Shown one piece after another: positions 35,144 through 44,223 of a stretch of DNA of 64,000 bases. A program made the position numbers and the translations under genes. The stretch is from NCBI GenBank assembly GCA_003477405.1, contig QUDE01000005.1:62001-126000 (forward strand), written 5' to 3'. Origin of the DNA: Ruminococcaceae bacterium AM07-15 (lineage in GTDB: Bacteria > Bacillota > Clostridia > Oscillospirales > Butyricicoccaceae). The stretch's first letter is position 1; the number at the start of each line of letters is the position of its first letter. The notes beneath the pieces are model-generated. The model did no database searches, was not told the origin of the DNA, and saw only the letters and a list, made by a program, of their open reading frames with translations.

Positions 35144-35224
35144 ATGAAACAGCATCGTTTCTGGGCCTGGGGTGCAGTCATCTGCATGGTCATGGTCATG
35201 GTCACAGGCTACAAAAGAAAATAA
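35144..35224 (+). CDS. 26-residue single-pass membrane peptide
   Basis: ATG 35144 has an excellent AAGGAGTGATTGCA ribosome site. The peptide is MKQHRFWAWGAVICMVMVMV followed by TGYKRK: one hydrophobic helix with basic ends. It is followed 18 bases later by the DUF6110 gene. The strong ribosome site and position behind a good promoter argue that it is made. Function unknown; perhaps a small partner of the ATPase. Confidence 0.6.
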   Translation: MKQHRFWAWGAVICMVMVMVTGYKRK

Positions 35225-35242
35225 GGGAAAGGAAGTATTGCA

Positions 35243-35521
35243 ATGAATGTCTACACAAAACTGGCCTGCTTTGCAGGCGGTGCCTTGTTTGGCTCCCTGG
35301 GCGTCAAGTTGTTGTCCAGTAAGGATGCAAAGAAGGCATATGTCCATGTTGCGGCCGCTGGTCTGCGTATGAAGGACTCGATCATGGAAGCTACGACTAC
35401 GGTTCAGGAAAATGCCGCCGATATCCTGGCCTCCGCCAAAGATCTGAATGAGGCTCGCGCAGCCAAAGAAGCAGAGGAAGTTGCCGCTTCCAATCTGGAA
35501 AGCGAAAGCGAAGAAATCTGA
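35243..35521 (+). CDS. DUF6110 family small protein (ferrosome-associated)
   Basis: 92 residues; GGAAAGGAAG lies upstream of the ATG. The N-terminal hydrophobic, Gly-rich stretch (LACFAGGALFGSLGVKLLSS) is followed by KDAKKAYVHVAAAGLRMKDS and an Ala/Glu-rich helix. This is the DUF6110 pattern. Such Gly-zipper membrane proteins are encoded next to P1B-type ATPases in anaerobes, including clusters that make iron-storing ferrosomes. A membrane-shaping or scaffold role is inferred. Confidence 0.75.
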   Translation: MNVYTKLACFAGGALFGSLGVKLLSSKDAKKAYVHVAAAGLRMKDSIMEATTTVQENAADILASAKDLNEARAAKEAEEVAASNLESESEEI

Positions 35522-35572
35522 TATCCGCAGAGGGAGCCGCCTGAGGCTCCCTTTTTCTTGAAGGAGGATCTT

Positions 35573-37666
35573 ATGAACGCAACGATTGTACATGAAAGCC
35601 GCGGCCGCATCCGGCTCAGGCTTCGTCAAAAACAGATGAGCCTTGCTCAGGCCGATCTTTTGGAGGCGTGGTTCCAGAAAAAATCCTGGGTTCAGCAGGT
35701 CACTGTTCACGAACGCACTTGCTGTATCATTCTCCATTATGATGGTATGCGCCAAACCGTGTTGGATGAGATCCGGCGCTTTTCCTGGAGGGAAGCGGAG
35801 CAGACAACTCATCTGCCCGCCCACAGCACCCGAAGGCTCAATCGAGAATTTGAGGAAAAACTGGTGGGCAAAGTTCTCTGCAAGGCGGCCTGTACGCTGT
35901 TTCTCCCATCGCCCCTTCGGATTGCCCGCATCCTTTGGCACATGATTCCTTTCTTGCGGCGTGGACTGCACTGCCTGCTGCACCGCCGCATCAAGGTGGA
36001 ACTGCTGGACGCCTTGTCCATCTCCATCTCCGCTTGTCGAAAGGATTTTGGCACGGCCGGAATGGTTATGTTCCTGCTGGAAGTGGGTGAGCTGCTGGAG
36101 GAATGGACCCGGAAAAAATCTGTGGCCGATCTGGCTCAGTGTATGTCGTTGAATGTGGATCGGGTCTGGCTGCACACGGCTCAGGGTGAGGTGCTGGTGC
36201 CCATATCCCAGATTCAGCCCGGAGATGCTGTGGTTGTGCGCGCTGGCGGTATCATTCCTGTGGATGGCCTGGTGCTGGAGGGCGAAGTTACCGTCAATCA
36301 GGCCTCCCTCACCGGAGAATCCATTCCCATCCCCAAGCGCCCCGGCGGCGCAGTGTATGCCGGAACCGTGGTGGAGGAAGGTGAATGCCTGCTGGAGGTC
36401 AAACAAGCCTCCGGTCAGAGCCGCTATGACCAGATCGTCCACATGATCGAGCAATCGGAGCAGATGAAATCGGCGGCCGAAAGCAAGGCTGCTCATCTGG
36501 CCGACAAACTGGTTCCCTATACCTTTGCAGGAAGCCTGCTGGGCTTTGCTCTTACCCGCAATGTAACCAGAGCCCTTTCGGTGCTGATGGTGGACTTCTC
36601 CTGCGCACTGAAGCTGGCCATGCCCTTGGCTGTCCTGTCCGCTATGCGCGAGGCAGGCCGTTCCCATATCACGGTTAAGGGCGGTAAGTTCCTGGAGGCG
36701 GTAGCTGCCGCCGACACCATCGTATTTGACAAGACCGGTACCCTAACGCATGCTTGTCCCCGAGTGGTGCAGGTGATCCCCTTCGGCGGTAAGGAGGAAA
36801 AGGAGATGCTGCGGCTGGCGGCCTGTCTGGAAGAGCATTTTCCCCACTCTATGGCCAATGCCGTGGTGGAAGAGGCCAGACGCCACGGCCTGACCCATGA
36901 GGAATATCACTCCAAAGTAGAATACCTGGTCGCTCACGGCATTGCCAGCACTGTCAACGGGGAGCGGGTGCTCATCGGAAGCTCCCACTTTGTATTTGAG
37001 GATGAGCACTGCCAGATTCCAGAAATCGATCAGGAACGCTTTGATGCACTCTCGCCGGAGTATTCCCACCTGTATCTGGCAGTCGGTGGACAGCTGGCGG
37101 CCGTGATCTGTATTTCCGACCCGCTGCGTGAGGAGGCAAAAGAAGTGCTCGCCACACTCCGTGGGCTGGGAATTTCCAACACAGTCATGCTCACTGGAGA
37201 CAGCCACCGCACTGCTGCGGCCATTGCCGCCCAGGTGGAGGTGGACGATTTCCGTTCAGAGGTGCTTCCCGCAGACAAGGCCGACTATGTGGCCCGGCTC
37301 CGTCAAGAGGGGCATACCGTCCTGATGGTGGGCGATGGCATCAACGACTCCCCGGCCTTGTCTGAAGCGGATACCGGCATCGCCATCAGCGATGGCGCCG
37401 CTATCGCCCGGGAAATTGCAGACATCACAATCGCTGCCGACAGCCTTTGGGAGCTGGTGGAACTGCGCCGGATCGCCATGGCGCTCATGGACCGCATCCA
37501 TTCCAACTACCGCTTTGTCATCGGTTTTAACGGTGCTCTGATTGCCCTTGGACTGGCTGGGATCCTGTCCCCCGCCACATCAGCCGCCCTCCACAATTTT
37601 TCCACTCTAGGTGTCAGCCTGCGGAGTATGAGTGCACTACCGTTCGATAGAAAGCAAACACTCTAA
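35573..37666 (+). CDS. P1B-type heavy-metal ATPase (P1B-6/FezB-like)
   Basis: 697 residues from ATG 35573 after AAGGAGGATCTT. An HMA-like N-terminus (MNATIVHESRGRIRLRLRQK) lacks the usual CxxC. Motifs: TGES (~247), DFSCALKLAMP replacing the usual CPC in the metal-binding helix, DKTGTLT phosphorylation site (~386), HFPHSMANAV and GDGINDSPAL (~589). SCALK in place of CPC marks the P1B-6 group, associated with iron. With the DUF6110 and DUF4405 proteins this supports iron loading of ferrosome-type compartments. A terminator follows. Confidence 0.85.
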   Translation: MNATIVHESRGRIRLRLRQKQMSLAQADLLEAWFQKKSWVQQVTVHERTCCIILHYDGMRQTVLDEIRRFSWREAEQTTHLPAHSTRRLNREFEEKLVGKVLCKAACTLFLPSPLRIARILWHMIPFLRRGLHCLLHRRIKVELLDALSISISACRKDFGTAGMVMFLLEVGELLEEWTRKKSVADLAQCMSLNVDRVWLHTAQGEVLVPISQIQPGDAVVVRAGGIIPVDGLVLEGEVTVNQASLTGESIPIPKRPGGAVYAGTVVEEGECLLEVKQASGQSRYDQIVHMIEQSEQMKSAAESKAAHLADKLVPYTFAGSLLGFALTRNVTRALSVLMVDFSCALKLAMPLAVLSAMREAGRSHITVKGGKFLEAVAAADTIVFDKTGTLTHACPRVVQVIPFGGKEEKEMLRLAACLEEHFPHSMANAVVEEARRHGLTHEEYHSKVEYLVAHGIASTVNGERVLIGSSHFVFEDEHCQIPEIDQERFDALSPEYSHLYLAVGGQLAAVICISDPLREEAKEVLATLRGLGISNTVMLTGDSHRTAAAIAAQVEVDDFRSEVLPADKADYVARLRQEGHTVLMVGDGINDSPALSEADTGIAISDGAAIAREIADITIAADSLWELVELRRIAMALMDRIHSNYRFVIGFNGALIALGLAGILSPATSAALHNFSTLGVSLRSMSALPFDRKQTL

Positions 37667-37668
37667 TT

Positions 37669-37706
37669 AAAAGGAGAGGCAATCCATAAAATTGCCTCTC
37701 CTTTTT
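37669..37706 (+). terminator. terminator after the P-type ATPase
   Basis: 15-bp stem (AAAAGGAGAGGCAAT with its complement at 37691-37705), 7-base loop, then TTTTT. Confidence 0.85.
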
Positions 37707-37710
37707 CATT

Positions 37711-37935
37711 TCAATCCCCCATTTGTCTGCCGGCCGGGGAGATCCCATCCTCTAAGAGAATTTTTGTTTCTGCCAGCGTGAGACGATTGCCTTCCAGAGC
37801 ATCGGATGTATAAGTCAACTGGATTTTGAAATATTGATTCAATGCCCTGCGCTCCTGCACAGTCAAAAATGATGCTTTTTGCCCCCCTTTTTCAGCGGGC
37901 CACCTGGCCCGTAACAACTTCAGAACATTCATCAA
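37711..37935 (-). pseudogene. Fic-family protein, N-terminal fragment
   Basis: 74 codons. FKIQLTYTSDALEGNRLTLA contains the Fic inhibitory-helix motif (T/S)xxxE(G/N), followed by ETKILLEDGISPAGR. The frame ends before the Fic core, and no HPFxxGNG motif is present, so this is a truncated AMP-transferase gene. No promoter or good ribosome site was seen. Confidence 0.6.
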
Positions 37936-38063
37936 ACCTTCATACCATAATTTAATACTTAATATATGGCCAAAACCGCCGGCTTATGGCATATTGAAGC
38001 CCTCTCACTTTTTCGTCGTTTTTTGTCCGGAGATATCAAAACTATAAAGAAGGTGGAAATGAT

Positions 38064-38878
38064 ATGGAATACATTCTGCAAACCGACAACCTGTCCAAGG
38101 TCTATGGAACAAAAACTGTTCTGGATCATGTGAGCATTCATGTGCCGAAACAGTCGATCTATGGACAAATGACAATGCCGTGCGGAGCAACATGGGGATG
38201 CTGATCGAGAAGCCGGGCATCTATGAGCACATGACTGCGCTGGAAAACTTGCGCTATTTTTCCCTGCTGTTCGGCCTTCCCTCGAAAGATCACAACAAAA
38301 TACTGGAAATGGTAGGATTGCAGGACGCTGCAAAAAAGAAAGCACGCCAATTTTCCCTGGGCATGAAGCAGCGGTTGGGCATTGCCATTTCGCTCTTGGG
38401 CCATCCCGATTTTCTCATTCTGGATGAGCCCATCAATGGCCTTGATCCGGAAGGGGTCTATGAAATGCGCAAAATGCTGGAGACATTAAACCGTGAACAT
38501 GGCACCACCATCATGATCGCCAGCCACATCCTCAGCGAACTTTATAAGCTGGCCACCGATTATGCCATCATTGACAGCAGATGTCTCATCGACGAATTCA
38601 GCAAAGAAACCCTGGAAAGTGCGTGCAGCAGCGGCGTCCAGGTGTCGGTGGAGCCGGAATATCTGGAGGGTGCACAGGCGCTCATTGCCTCCCGTTATCC
38701 CGATGTGCGGTGTGAAGTTCTCTCCCATCAGACCCTGCGTCTGTATGAGAAAATCAATCCGGCCGATCTGAACCAGTTCCTGGTGGAGAACAAAGTGCGC
38801 GTGTGCGGCCTGGGAACCAACGATGAAGACATTGAGAAATTCTTTGTAGAAAAACTCTCGGGAGGGCACGGGGTATGA
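38064..38878 (+). pseudogene. ABC transporter ATPase gene with Walker A region deleted
   Basis: ATG 38064 follows AAGGTGGAAATGAT and reads MEYILQTDNLSKVYGTKTVL to KQSIYG, the normal start of a BcrA/lantibiotic-type ATPase. The sequence then jumps to TNDNAVRSNMGMLIEKPGIY in another frame, and the original frame stops at 38204. About 40 codons holding GxxGxGKS are missing. Downstream the signature (FSLGMKQRLGIAISLL) and Walker B (FLILDEPINGLDPEG) are intact to 38878. The protein cannot bind ATP normally. Confidence 0.8.
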
Positions 38879-39609
38879 AAAATTTAATTCGTGGACATCT
38901 CTATCAGCTGAAAAGGGACAATCTCTTTTTCGGCTGCCTTGCTTTCAGCGTTGCTTTTCTGATTGTATCCATCCGCATCGCTTCTCTGGGGGGTGGAGCG
39001 GCCTCCGGGGGAATCGAAAGTCTGATGAGTACATTTCTGGGCGGTGATTTCGTTCTGTATGCCTTTATGCTGCTGACAGCGAATATGATTGCAGAAGCAT
39101 ATCGCTCCGGTGTGATGAAGAATATCATCGGCCGGGGCATCCCGAAGAAACAATACTGCCTTTCGGTGGTTGTCACCGTATCCGCTGCATTTTTATTGGT
39201 CATGCTGCTCAGCGGCATCGTCATGGGAGTGCTTGCCGGCAGCCGGTCCGGCCTGGGAACCATTTCGTATCCCGCTTTCTATGCTCTTTCCGTCATCGCA
39301 CGCATTCTGTTTGTCATGGCCCACATCAGCTTCGCCGTCACCATGGCGATCCTCACAAGAAATGCCATCGCGGGTGTTATTTTCGGCCTGATGGTCCCCA
39401 ACATCCCTCGGATTCTGGAAATGATTCTTCGGTTTCTGAAGATCCGCGTTGATCTTGGCTTTTTGAAAATCTCCACCCATATGCCCTCGATTTATGAGGC
39501 ATCCAACGATTTATCCACCTTCTGGCCGTGCTTCATTGTGCTGTGCTGCTATCTCGCTTTGTCTGTTTTCGCAGGGATCAGGCTCCTGAAGTATCAGGAT
39601 ATCAAGTAA
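38875..39609 (+). CDS. ABC-2 type permease
   Basis: 244 residues; ATGA overlap with the ATPase gene. Six hydrophobic segments, e.g. FFGCLAFSVAFLIVSIRIAS, FVLYAFMLLTANMIAEAYRS and CFIVLCCYLALSVFAGIRLL. The pattern YRSGVMKNIIGRGIPKKQY is typical of bacitracin/lantibiotic-type export permeases. Intact, but its ATPase partner is broken, so the transporter is probably inactive. A terminator follows. Confidence 0.8.
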   Translation: MKNLIRGHLYQLKRDNLFFGCLAFSVAFLIVSIRIASLGGGAASGGIESLMSTFLGGDFVLYAFMLLTANMIAEAYRSGVMKNIIGRGIPKKQYCLSVVVTVSAAFLLVMLLSGIVMGVLAGSRSGLGTISYPAFYALSVIARILFVMAHISFAVTMAILTRNAIAGVIFGLMVPNIPRILEMILRFLKIRVDLGFLKISTHMPSIYEASNDLSTFWPCFIVLCCYLALSVFAGIRLLKYQDIK

Positions 39610-39632
39610 TGCAGGATTGCAGATCCATTTGC

Positions 39633-39670
39633 AAAAGACAAAGGCAGGAACATTCCTGCCTTTGTCTTTT
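39633..39670. terminator. bidirectional terminator
   Basis: AAAAGACAAAGGCAGGAA and its complement form an 18-bp stem with a two-base centre. It lies between the permease (+) and the 39672-40142 gene (-), serving both. Confidence 0.85.
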
Positions 39671-39671
39671 C

Positions 39672-40142
39672 TTATTTCTTTGTCAGATCCAGCAGCTGCT
39701 CTGCCGCCTCTTTTACCGCAGCCACCGTTTTGTCCCCATCCCATAGGTCGGTTTCCACGGGCCAACGCACTATAAAATCGGTGTGATCGGGGTCCTTGGT
39801 CAATTCGATGGGCAAAAGGCAGGTGCTCCAATGCTCCGCCCAGCGGCCCTGGACCGTCCGATTGACACCGGAGAGCCACACCTCCAGCTGGAAGTTCTGA
39901 TGGACGAAGGCCACCACCAATTTCAGGCCCTTTTCCTTCAAATCCGGGTTGGTAAAGGAAAAATAGGCGTAGTCCATGGCGTTTTCTGCAATGCCGCTCT
40001 GGAAACGGAAGTCCGGCAGCTGCCGTTCCAATTCGCTTCTCAGAAAGCGGAACAGGCGGATAAACTCCTGATAAGCTCTTTGCAAGTCCGTCGTCTGCAA
40101 AAGGGTGCGGTATGTTTCCAAAAGATGCGGGTCAAAATGCAT
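39672..40142 (-). CDS. DUF7000-like hypothetical protein
   Basis: 156 residues, soluble; AAGGGGAGACCCCC precedes the ATG. Segments AYQEFIRLFRFLRSELERQL, AMDYAYFSFTNPDLKEKGLK and LVVAFVHQNFQLEVWLSGVN match a family of stand-alone Firmicute proteins that I believe is DUF7000. Biochemical function unknown. Monocistronic between two terminators. Confidence 0.65.
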   Translation of the reverse strand: MHFDPHLLETYRTLLQTTDLQRAYQEFIRLFRFLRSELERQLPDFRFQSGIAENAMDYAYFSFTNPDLKEKGLKLVVAFVHQNFQLEVWLSGVNRTVQGRWAEHWSTCLLPIELTKDPDHTDFIVRWPVETDLWDGDKTVAAVKEAAEQLLDLTKK

Positions 40143-40270
40143 GGGGGTCTCCCCTTTCTTGCGGCATTTTTATTCTGAGTATACCACATCCCGCACAACG
40201 GAAAAACTCCTGCCCGTGTTCCTTCGCCTTTGCAGATGGAGCGCAAAAATAGCTCAGCCAACTTGAGCAT

Positions 40271-40304
40271 ATGAAAAAAAGTGGCCAAGGCCACTTTTTT
40301 TCAT
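40271..40304. terminator. terminator after the opp operon
   Basis: Perfect palindrome ATGAAAAAAAGTGGCC-AA-GGCC..., with T-run on the - strand side, 48 bases after the OppF stop. Confidence 0.85.
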
Positions 40305-40351
40305 CTTTTGCCGTATCGCTTTTTGCGGTGACCCGGATGATCCCACTTTTC

Positions 40352-41329
40352 CTAGATGGATTCTGCGTTGTGGCAGGCCACCATATGTCCTGTTTCCAGC
40401 TCCCGCATAACGGGATTTTCCTCTTTGCACCGCTCGGTGGCATACACACATCTGGGGGCAAAATGGCATCCCTTGGGCACATCCATGGGGCTGGGCAGCT
40501 CTCCTTCCAGTTTGATGCGCTTTCTTTCCCGGCCTGTTTTGGGGTCGGCGATGGGAATGGCCGAAAGCAGCGCCTTGGTGTAGGGATGCAGGGGCTTATC
40601 ATACAGATCCTTGCTGCTGGCCAGCTCCACCAGATTTCCCAGATACATCACGCCGATGCGGCTGCTGATGTATTTCACCATGGAAAGATCGTGGGCGGCA
40701 AACAGATAGGTCAGCCCCATCTCGTTTTGCAGATCTTCCAGCATATTGACCACCTGGGCCTGGATGGAAACATCCAACGCGGCGATGGGCTCATCGCACA
40801 TGATGAACTCCGGTTCCACCGTCAGCGCCCGGGCAATGCCAATTCTCTGCCGCTGGCCGCCGGAAAACTCATGGGGGAACTTATACAGGTCATCCTGCTT
40901 CATGCCCACCTTGTTGAGAAGATGCTGGATCTTCTCCTTCCTCTCCCCTGCAGCCGTTCCCAGCTGGATCAGCGGCTCGCTGAGAATCTCCTCCACATTC
41001 CAGAAGGGGTTCAGCGCCGAATAGGGGTCCTGGAAAATGATCTGCATTTTGTTTTTGAACTGCTGCATCTCCTTCTGGGAAGCGTGGGTGATGTCCGTTC
41101 CTTTATAAAAGAGCTTGCCGCCGGTCACATCATACATCCGGATCAGGGTGCGGCCCAGGGTGGATTTTCCGCAGCCCGATTCTCCCACAAGGCCAAAGGT
41201 CTCCCCTTTGAAAATTTCCATGGTCACGCCGTCCACTGCCTTGAGATACCGGGTTTTCCCGCCCAAAAACCCTTTGACCGGAAAATATTTTTGCAGATTT
41301 TCGGCAGAAATCAAAACTTCCTTGCTCAT
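40352..41329 (-). CDS. oppF: oligopeptide ABC transporter ATP-binding protein (OppF-like)
   Basis: 325 residues, ATGA overlap with OppD. Walker [15 protein letters not shown] (~50), signature [15 protein letters not shown], Walker [13 protein letters not shown], and the C-terminal peptide/nickel-transporter motif [12 protein letters not shown] followed by the CxxxxxC-rich tail ([15 protein letters not shown]) typical of Opp/Dpp ATPases. Last gene of the importer operon. Confidence 0.93.
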   Translation of the reverse strand: MSKEVLISAENLQKYFPVKGFLGGKTRYLKAVDGVTMEIFKGETFGLVGESGCGKSTLGRTLIRMYDVTGGKLFYKGTDITHASQKEMQQFKNKMQIIFQDPYSALNPFWNVEEILSEPLIQLGTAAGERKEKIQHLLNKVGMKQDDLYKFPHEFSGGQRQRIGIARALTVEPEFIMCDEPIAALDVSIQAQVVNMLEDLQNEMGLTYLFAAHDLSMVKYISSRIGVMYLGNLVELASSKDLYDKPLHPYTKALLSAIPIADPKTGRERKRIKLEGELPSPMDVPKGCHFAPRCVYATERCKEENPVMRELETGHMVACHNAESI

Positions 41330-42330
41330 TTGCCAGCTCCTCCTTCCTGCCCCTCACAGGCAAAGCACATGGCTTTGTGGCTGGGGCTGAACTGTTTGTA
41401 TTCCGGCAGCAGTGTGTGGCAAAGCTCCGTGGCCTGCTGGCAGCGCTGAGCAAAGGGGCACCCTGCCGGAGGATTGACCAAGGACGGCGGCAAACCGGGG
41501 ATGGATTGCAGCCGCTCCCCTTCTTCCAGATCCAGCCGGGGAATGGAGCGGAGAAGGGCTTTGGTGTAAGGATGCTTGGGCGAATAGAAGATCTCATCGG
41601 TGGTGCCGCATTCCATAATCAGGCCGCCATACATAATGGCGATCCGATTGCACACATTGGCCACCACCCCCATGTCATGGGTGATGAGCACAATGGAGGT
41701 GTTGTATTTTTCCTTCATCTCCACCAGCAGATCCAGGATCTGGGCCTGGATGGTCACATCCAGCGCGGTGGTGGGCTCATCGGCGATGAGCAGAGAAGGC
41801 TCACAGGAAAGGGCCATGGCGATGAGCACTCTCTGGCGCATACCGCCGGAAAATTCATGGGGATATTGTTTCATCCGCTCTTCGGGCATGGGGATGCCCA
41901 CCAGCCGCAGCATCTCCACGCCTTTGTTCCAGGCTTCGGCCTTGCTGCATTTGCTGTGGCGCATAATCACCTCTTCCAGGTGCTTGCCGATTTTCTTCAG
42001 CGGATTGAGGGCCGTCATGGGGTCCTGGAAGATCATGGTCAGTTCCTTGCCCCGGATCTTCCGGTATTCATCCGGCCGAAGGCTGAGCAGCTCCCGCCCT
42101 TCAAAATCCATTTTGTCCGCCTGGATCTTGGCGTTTTCAGGCAGGATGCCCATCACAGCCTTCATGGTCACGCTTTTTCCGCTTCCGGATTCCCCCACGA
42201 TACCCAGGATCTCACCGGGATACACCTGAAGGTCCACGCCTCGCACCGCCTTGACCTGCTGGCCCCGGCTATGGAAGCTGACATTGAGGTTTTTCACCTC
42301 CAGAATCGAGTTCTTACTCACTTTTTTCAC
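41326..42330 (-). CDS. oppD: oligopeptide ABC transporter ATP-binding protein (OppD-like)
   Basis: 334 residues. Walker [15 protein letters not shown] (~49), signature [15 protein letters not shown], Walker [17 protein letters not shown] and the C-terminal [12 protein letters not shown] plus [16 protein letters not shown] motif. Starts within the OppC gene (17-base overlap), so translation is coupled. Pairs with OppF to power peptide uptake. Confidence 0.93.
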   Translation of the reverse strand: MKKVSKNSILEVKNLNVSFHSRGQQVKAVRGVDLQVYPGEILGIVGESGSGKSVTMKAVMGILPENAKIQADKMDFEGRELLSLRPDEYRKIRGKELTMIFQDPMTALNPLKKIGKHLEEVIMRHSKCSKAEAWNKGVEMLRLVGIPMPEERMKQYPHEFSGGMRQRVLIAMALSCEPSLLIADEPTTALDVTIQAQILDLLVEMKEKYNTSIVLITHDMGVVANVCNRIAIMYGGLIMECGTTDEIFYSPKHPYTKALLRSIPRLDLEEGERLQSIPGLPPSLVNPPAGCPFAQRCQQATELCHTLLPEYKQFSPSHKAMCFACEGQEGGAGK

Positions 42331-43177
42331 CTGCCGTTATTCTGGGCTCCACAAACACACGGAGAACATCGCCCAATTTATTAAAGGAATACACCGTCAA
42401 AATGATGAGCACGCCGGGCAAGATGGCCATATAGGGGGAGGACTGCAAATACTGCTGGGAGCGCTGCAAAAGGCTGCCCCAGCTGGAAACCGGCTGCTGC
42501 ACGCCAAGGCCCAGAAAGCTCAGGGAGCTTTCGGTCATGATGGCGTTGGCGATAATGGCTGTGGCCGCTGTGATGATGGTGGGAAGCACGGTGGGAAGCA
42601 CATGGCGCAGCATGATCTTCATGGGCGGCACACCGATGAACTTGGCATACTGCACATACTCCCGCTCCTTGGAGGAAAGCACCTCGGAACGCACCAGGCG
42701 GGCAATGCCCATCCAGCTGAAAATACCGATGACCAAAATGATGGAAAACAGACCTTTTTTGAAAACCAATCCCACCACCGTCACCATGATGATCCAGGGG
42801 ATGGAGGAAAACACATCCACGAAACGCATGAGAAGGCTGTCCACAAAACCGCCGAAATAACCGGCGGCCATGCCGATGCTCACGCCCAGAACCACCGAGG
42901 TGACCATGGCCAGAACGCCCACCAACAGGGAGATCCGGCCGCCATAGAGCACCCGGGCAAAATAATCCCGTCCCATTTCATCGGTGCCGAACCAATGGTC
43001 TGCCGAAGGGCTTTCCAGCTTGGCCGTCACATCGATGGCGTCAGGATCGATGGGCATGAACACCACCAAAAGGCTGATGGCGATGATGAGCAGCAAATAA
43101 ACGGCGGCAAAGATGGCCTGTTTGTTGCGGCGGAATTCATAAATCACATTACTGATTCTGCTATTGGGATTTTTCAT
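42314..43177 (-). CDS. oppC: oligopeptide ABC transporter permease (OppC-like)
   Basis: 287 residues. An N-terminal OppC_N helix (AIFAAVYLLLIIAISLLVVF) with HWFGTDEMGRDYFARVLYGG, then the binding-protein-dependent permease fold. The EAA loop is EYVQYAKFIGVPPMKIMLRH. ESSLSFLGLGVQQPVSSWGS is the usual OppC/DppC C-terminal motif. Twelve bases after OppB. Confidence 0.93.
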   Translation of the reverse strand: MKNPNSRISNVIYEFRRNKQAIFAAVYLLLIIAISLLVVFMPIDPDAIDVTAKLESPSADHWFGTDEMGRDYFARVLYGGRISLLVGVLAMVTSVVLGVSIGMAAGYFGGFVDSLLMRFVDVFSSIPWIIMVTVVGLVFKKGLFSIILVIGIFSWMGIARLVRSEVLSSKEREYVQYAKFIGVPPMKIMLRHVLPTVLPTIITAATAIIANAIMTESSLSFLGLGVQQPVSSWGSLLQRSQQYLQSSPYMAILPGVLIILTVYSFNKLGDVLRVFVEPRITAGEKSE

Positions 43178-43189
43178 TGTTCTCCCTCC

Positions 43190-44143
43190 CTATTTCATGG
43201 ATTTGATCCGGGGATCTGCCACGCAATACAAAATATCGGAAAGCAGATTGCCCAGAATCACCAGGCTTCCCGACAGGATCAGAACCGCCATGACAATGGG
43301 ATAATCCATGGATTGGATGGCCTTGACAAAATAGGGGCCGATGCCAGGCCAGGCAAAAATGCTTTCGGTGATCACAGCGCCGGTGACCAGCATGGGCAGA
43401 GCCATACCCAGCTTGGTGATCAGGGGCAGCAGCACATTCTTGCTCACATGGCGGAACAGAATCTCGGCCTTTTTGGCGCCGAAGGCCTGCTGCACGATGA
43501 CATAATCCTCTTTCAGCTGGCTGACGGTGGAGCCTCGCACAAAGCGGGTCAGGTCGGGCAGGAAGTTGACCACCAGCACAAGATAGGGCATGATGAAATG
43601 GAGCATAAAGTCCTTGAAGGAGCCTTCCATTCCCAGGGTGTGCATTCCCATCAGAGGCAAAAGTCCCAGCTTATAGCCCAGGATGTACATGAGGAGCATG
43701 GCAAACCAGAAAGAAGGGGTGGAAATGCCGATGGAGCAAAGGCTGTCGATGATCTTGTCCGGCCAGCGGTTTTTGGCATTGCCCGCCACAAGCCCCAGCA
43801 CGATGGCCAGCAAAAAGGCGGTGATGTAGGCCGGCAGCACCAGGGAGATGGTGGCCGGGATGCGGATGAGCAGATCGTATTTGATGCTGGTGTGGCTGGC
43901 CAGGGAATACCCCAGGTCTCCTTTGAGCACATTGCCCAGCCAGCGGAAATACTGGACCACCATGGAATCGTTCAGGCCGTATTCCTCTTTGCGGATGGCG
44001 ATCTCTTCCGCCGACATATCCGGGGTGGTAATGGCATCCACTGCGTCATAGGGTGCCAGATTGATCAGGATAAAACAAATGACCGTGATGATAAAAAGCA
44101 GAGGGATCGCCTGTAAAATTCGTTTCCCTATGTATTTGAGCAT
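43190..44143 (-). CDS. oppB: oligopeptide ABC transporter permease (OppB-like)
   Basis: 317 residues. MLKYIGKRILQAIPLLFIIT start, LGYSLASHTSI segment, EAA loop EDYVIVQQAFGAKKAEILFR, and FAWPGIGPYFVKAIQSMDYP near the end, all typical of OppB/DppB. Six membrane helices. Separated from the binding-protein gene by an 80-base gap with a hairpin, so permease levels are likely lower than binding-protein levels. Confidence 0.93.
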   Translation of the reverse strand: MLKYIGKRILQAIPLLFIITVICFILINLAPYDAVDAITTPDMSAEEIAIRKEEYGLNDSMVVQYFRWLGNVLKGDLGYSLASHTSIKYDLLIRIPATISLVLPAYITAFLLAIVLGLVAGNAKNRWPDKIIDSLCSIGISTPSFWFAMLLMYILGYKLGLLPLMGMHTLGMEGSFKDFMLHFIMPYLVLVVNFLPDLTRFVRGSTVSQLKEDYVIVQQAFGAKKAEILFRHVSKNVLLPLITKLGMALPMLVTGAVITESIFAWPGIGPYFVKAIQSMDYPIVMAVLILSGSLVILGNLLSDILYCVADPRIKSMK

Positions 44144-44176
44144 GACAAAATATCCTCCGTGTGGATCATTCCTTTA

Positions 44177-44208
44177 AAAAGAGCTGCTGCAAAGGCAGCA
44201 GCTCTTTT
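44177..44208 (-). terminator. intra-operon hairpin
   Basis: 14-bp stem (AAAAGAGCTGCTGC with complement), AAAG/CTTT loop, T-run on the - strand. It lies between the binding-protein gene and oppB and probably attenuates read-through. Confidence 0.8.
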
Positions 44209-44223
44209 GTCCTTGGCGAAACC

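Noticed and set aside
42251..44116. 621-codon open frame on the + strand
   Set aside because: It is antisense to the opp permease genes; the product is His/Gly/Gln-rich low-complexity, a side effect of codon bias in the real genes.
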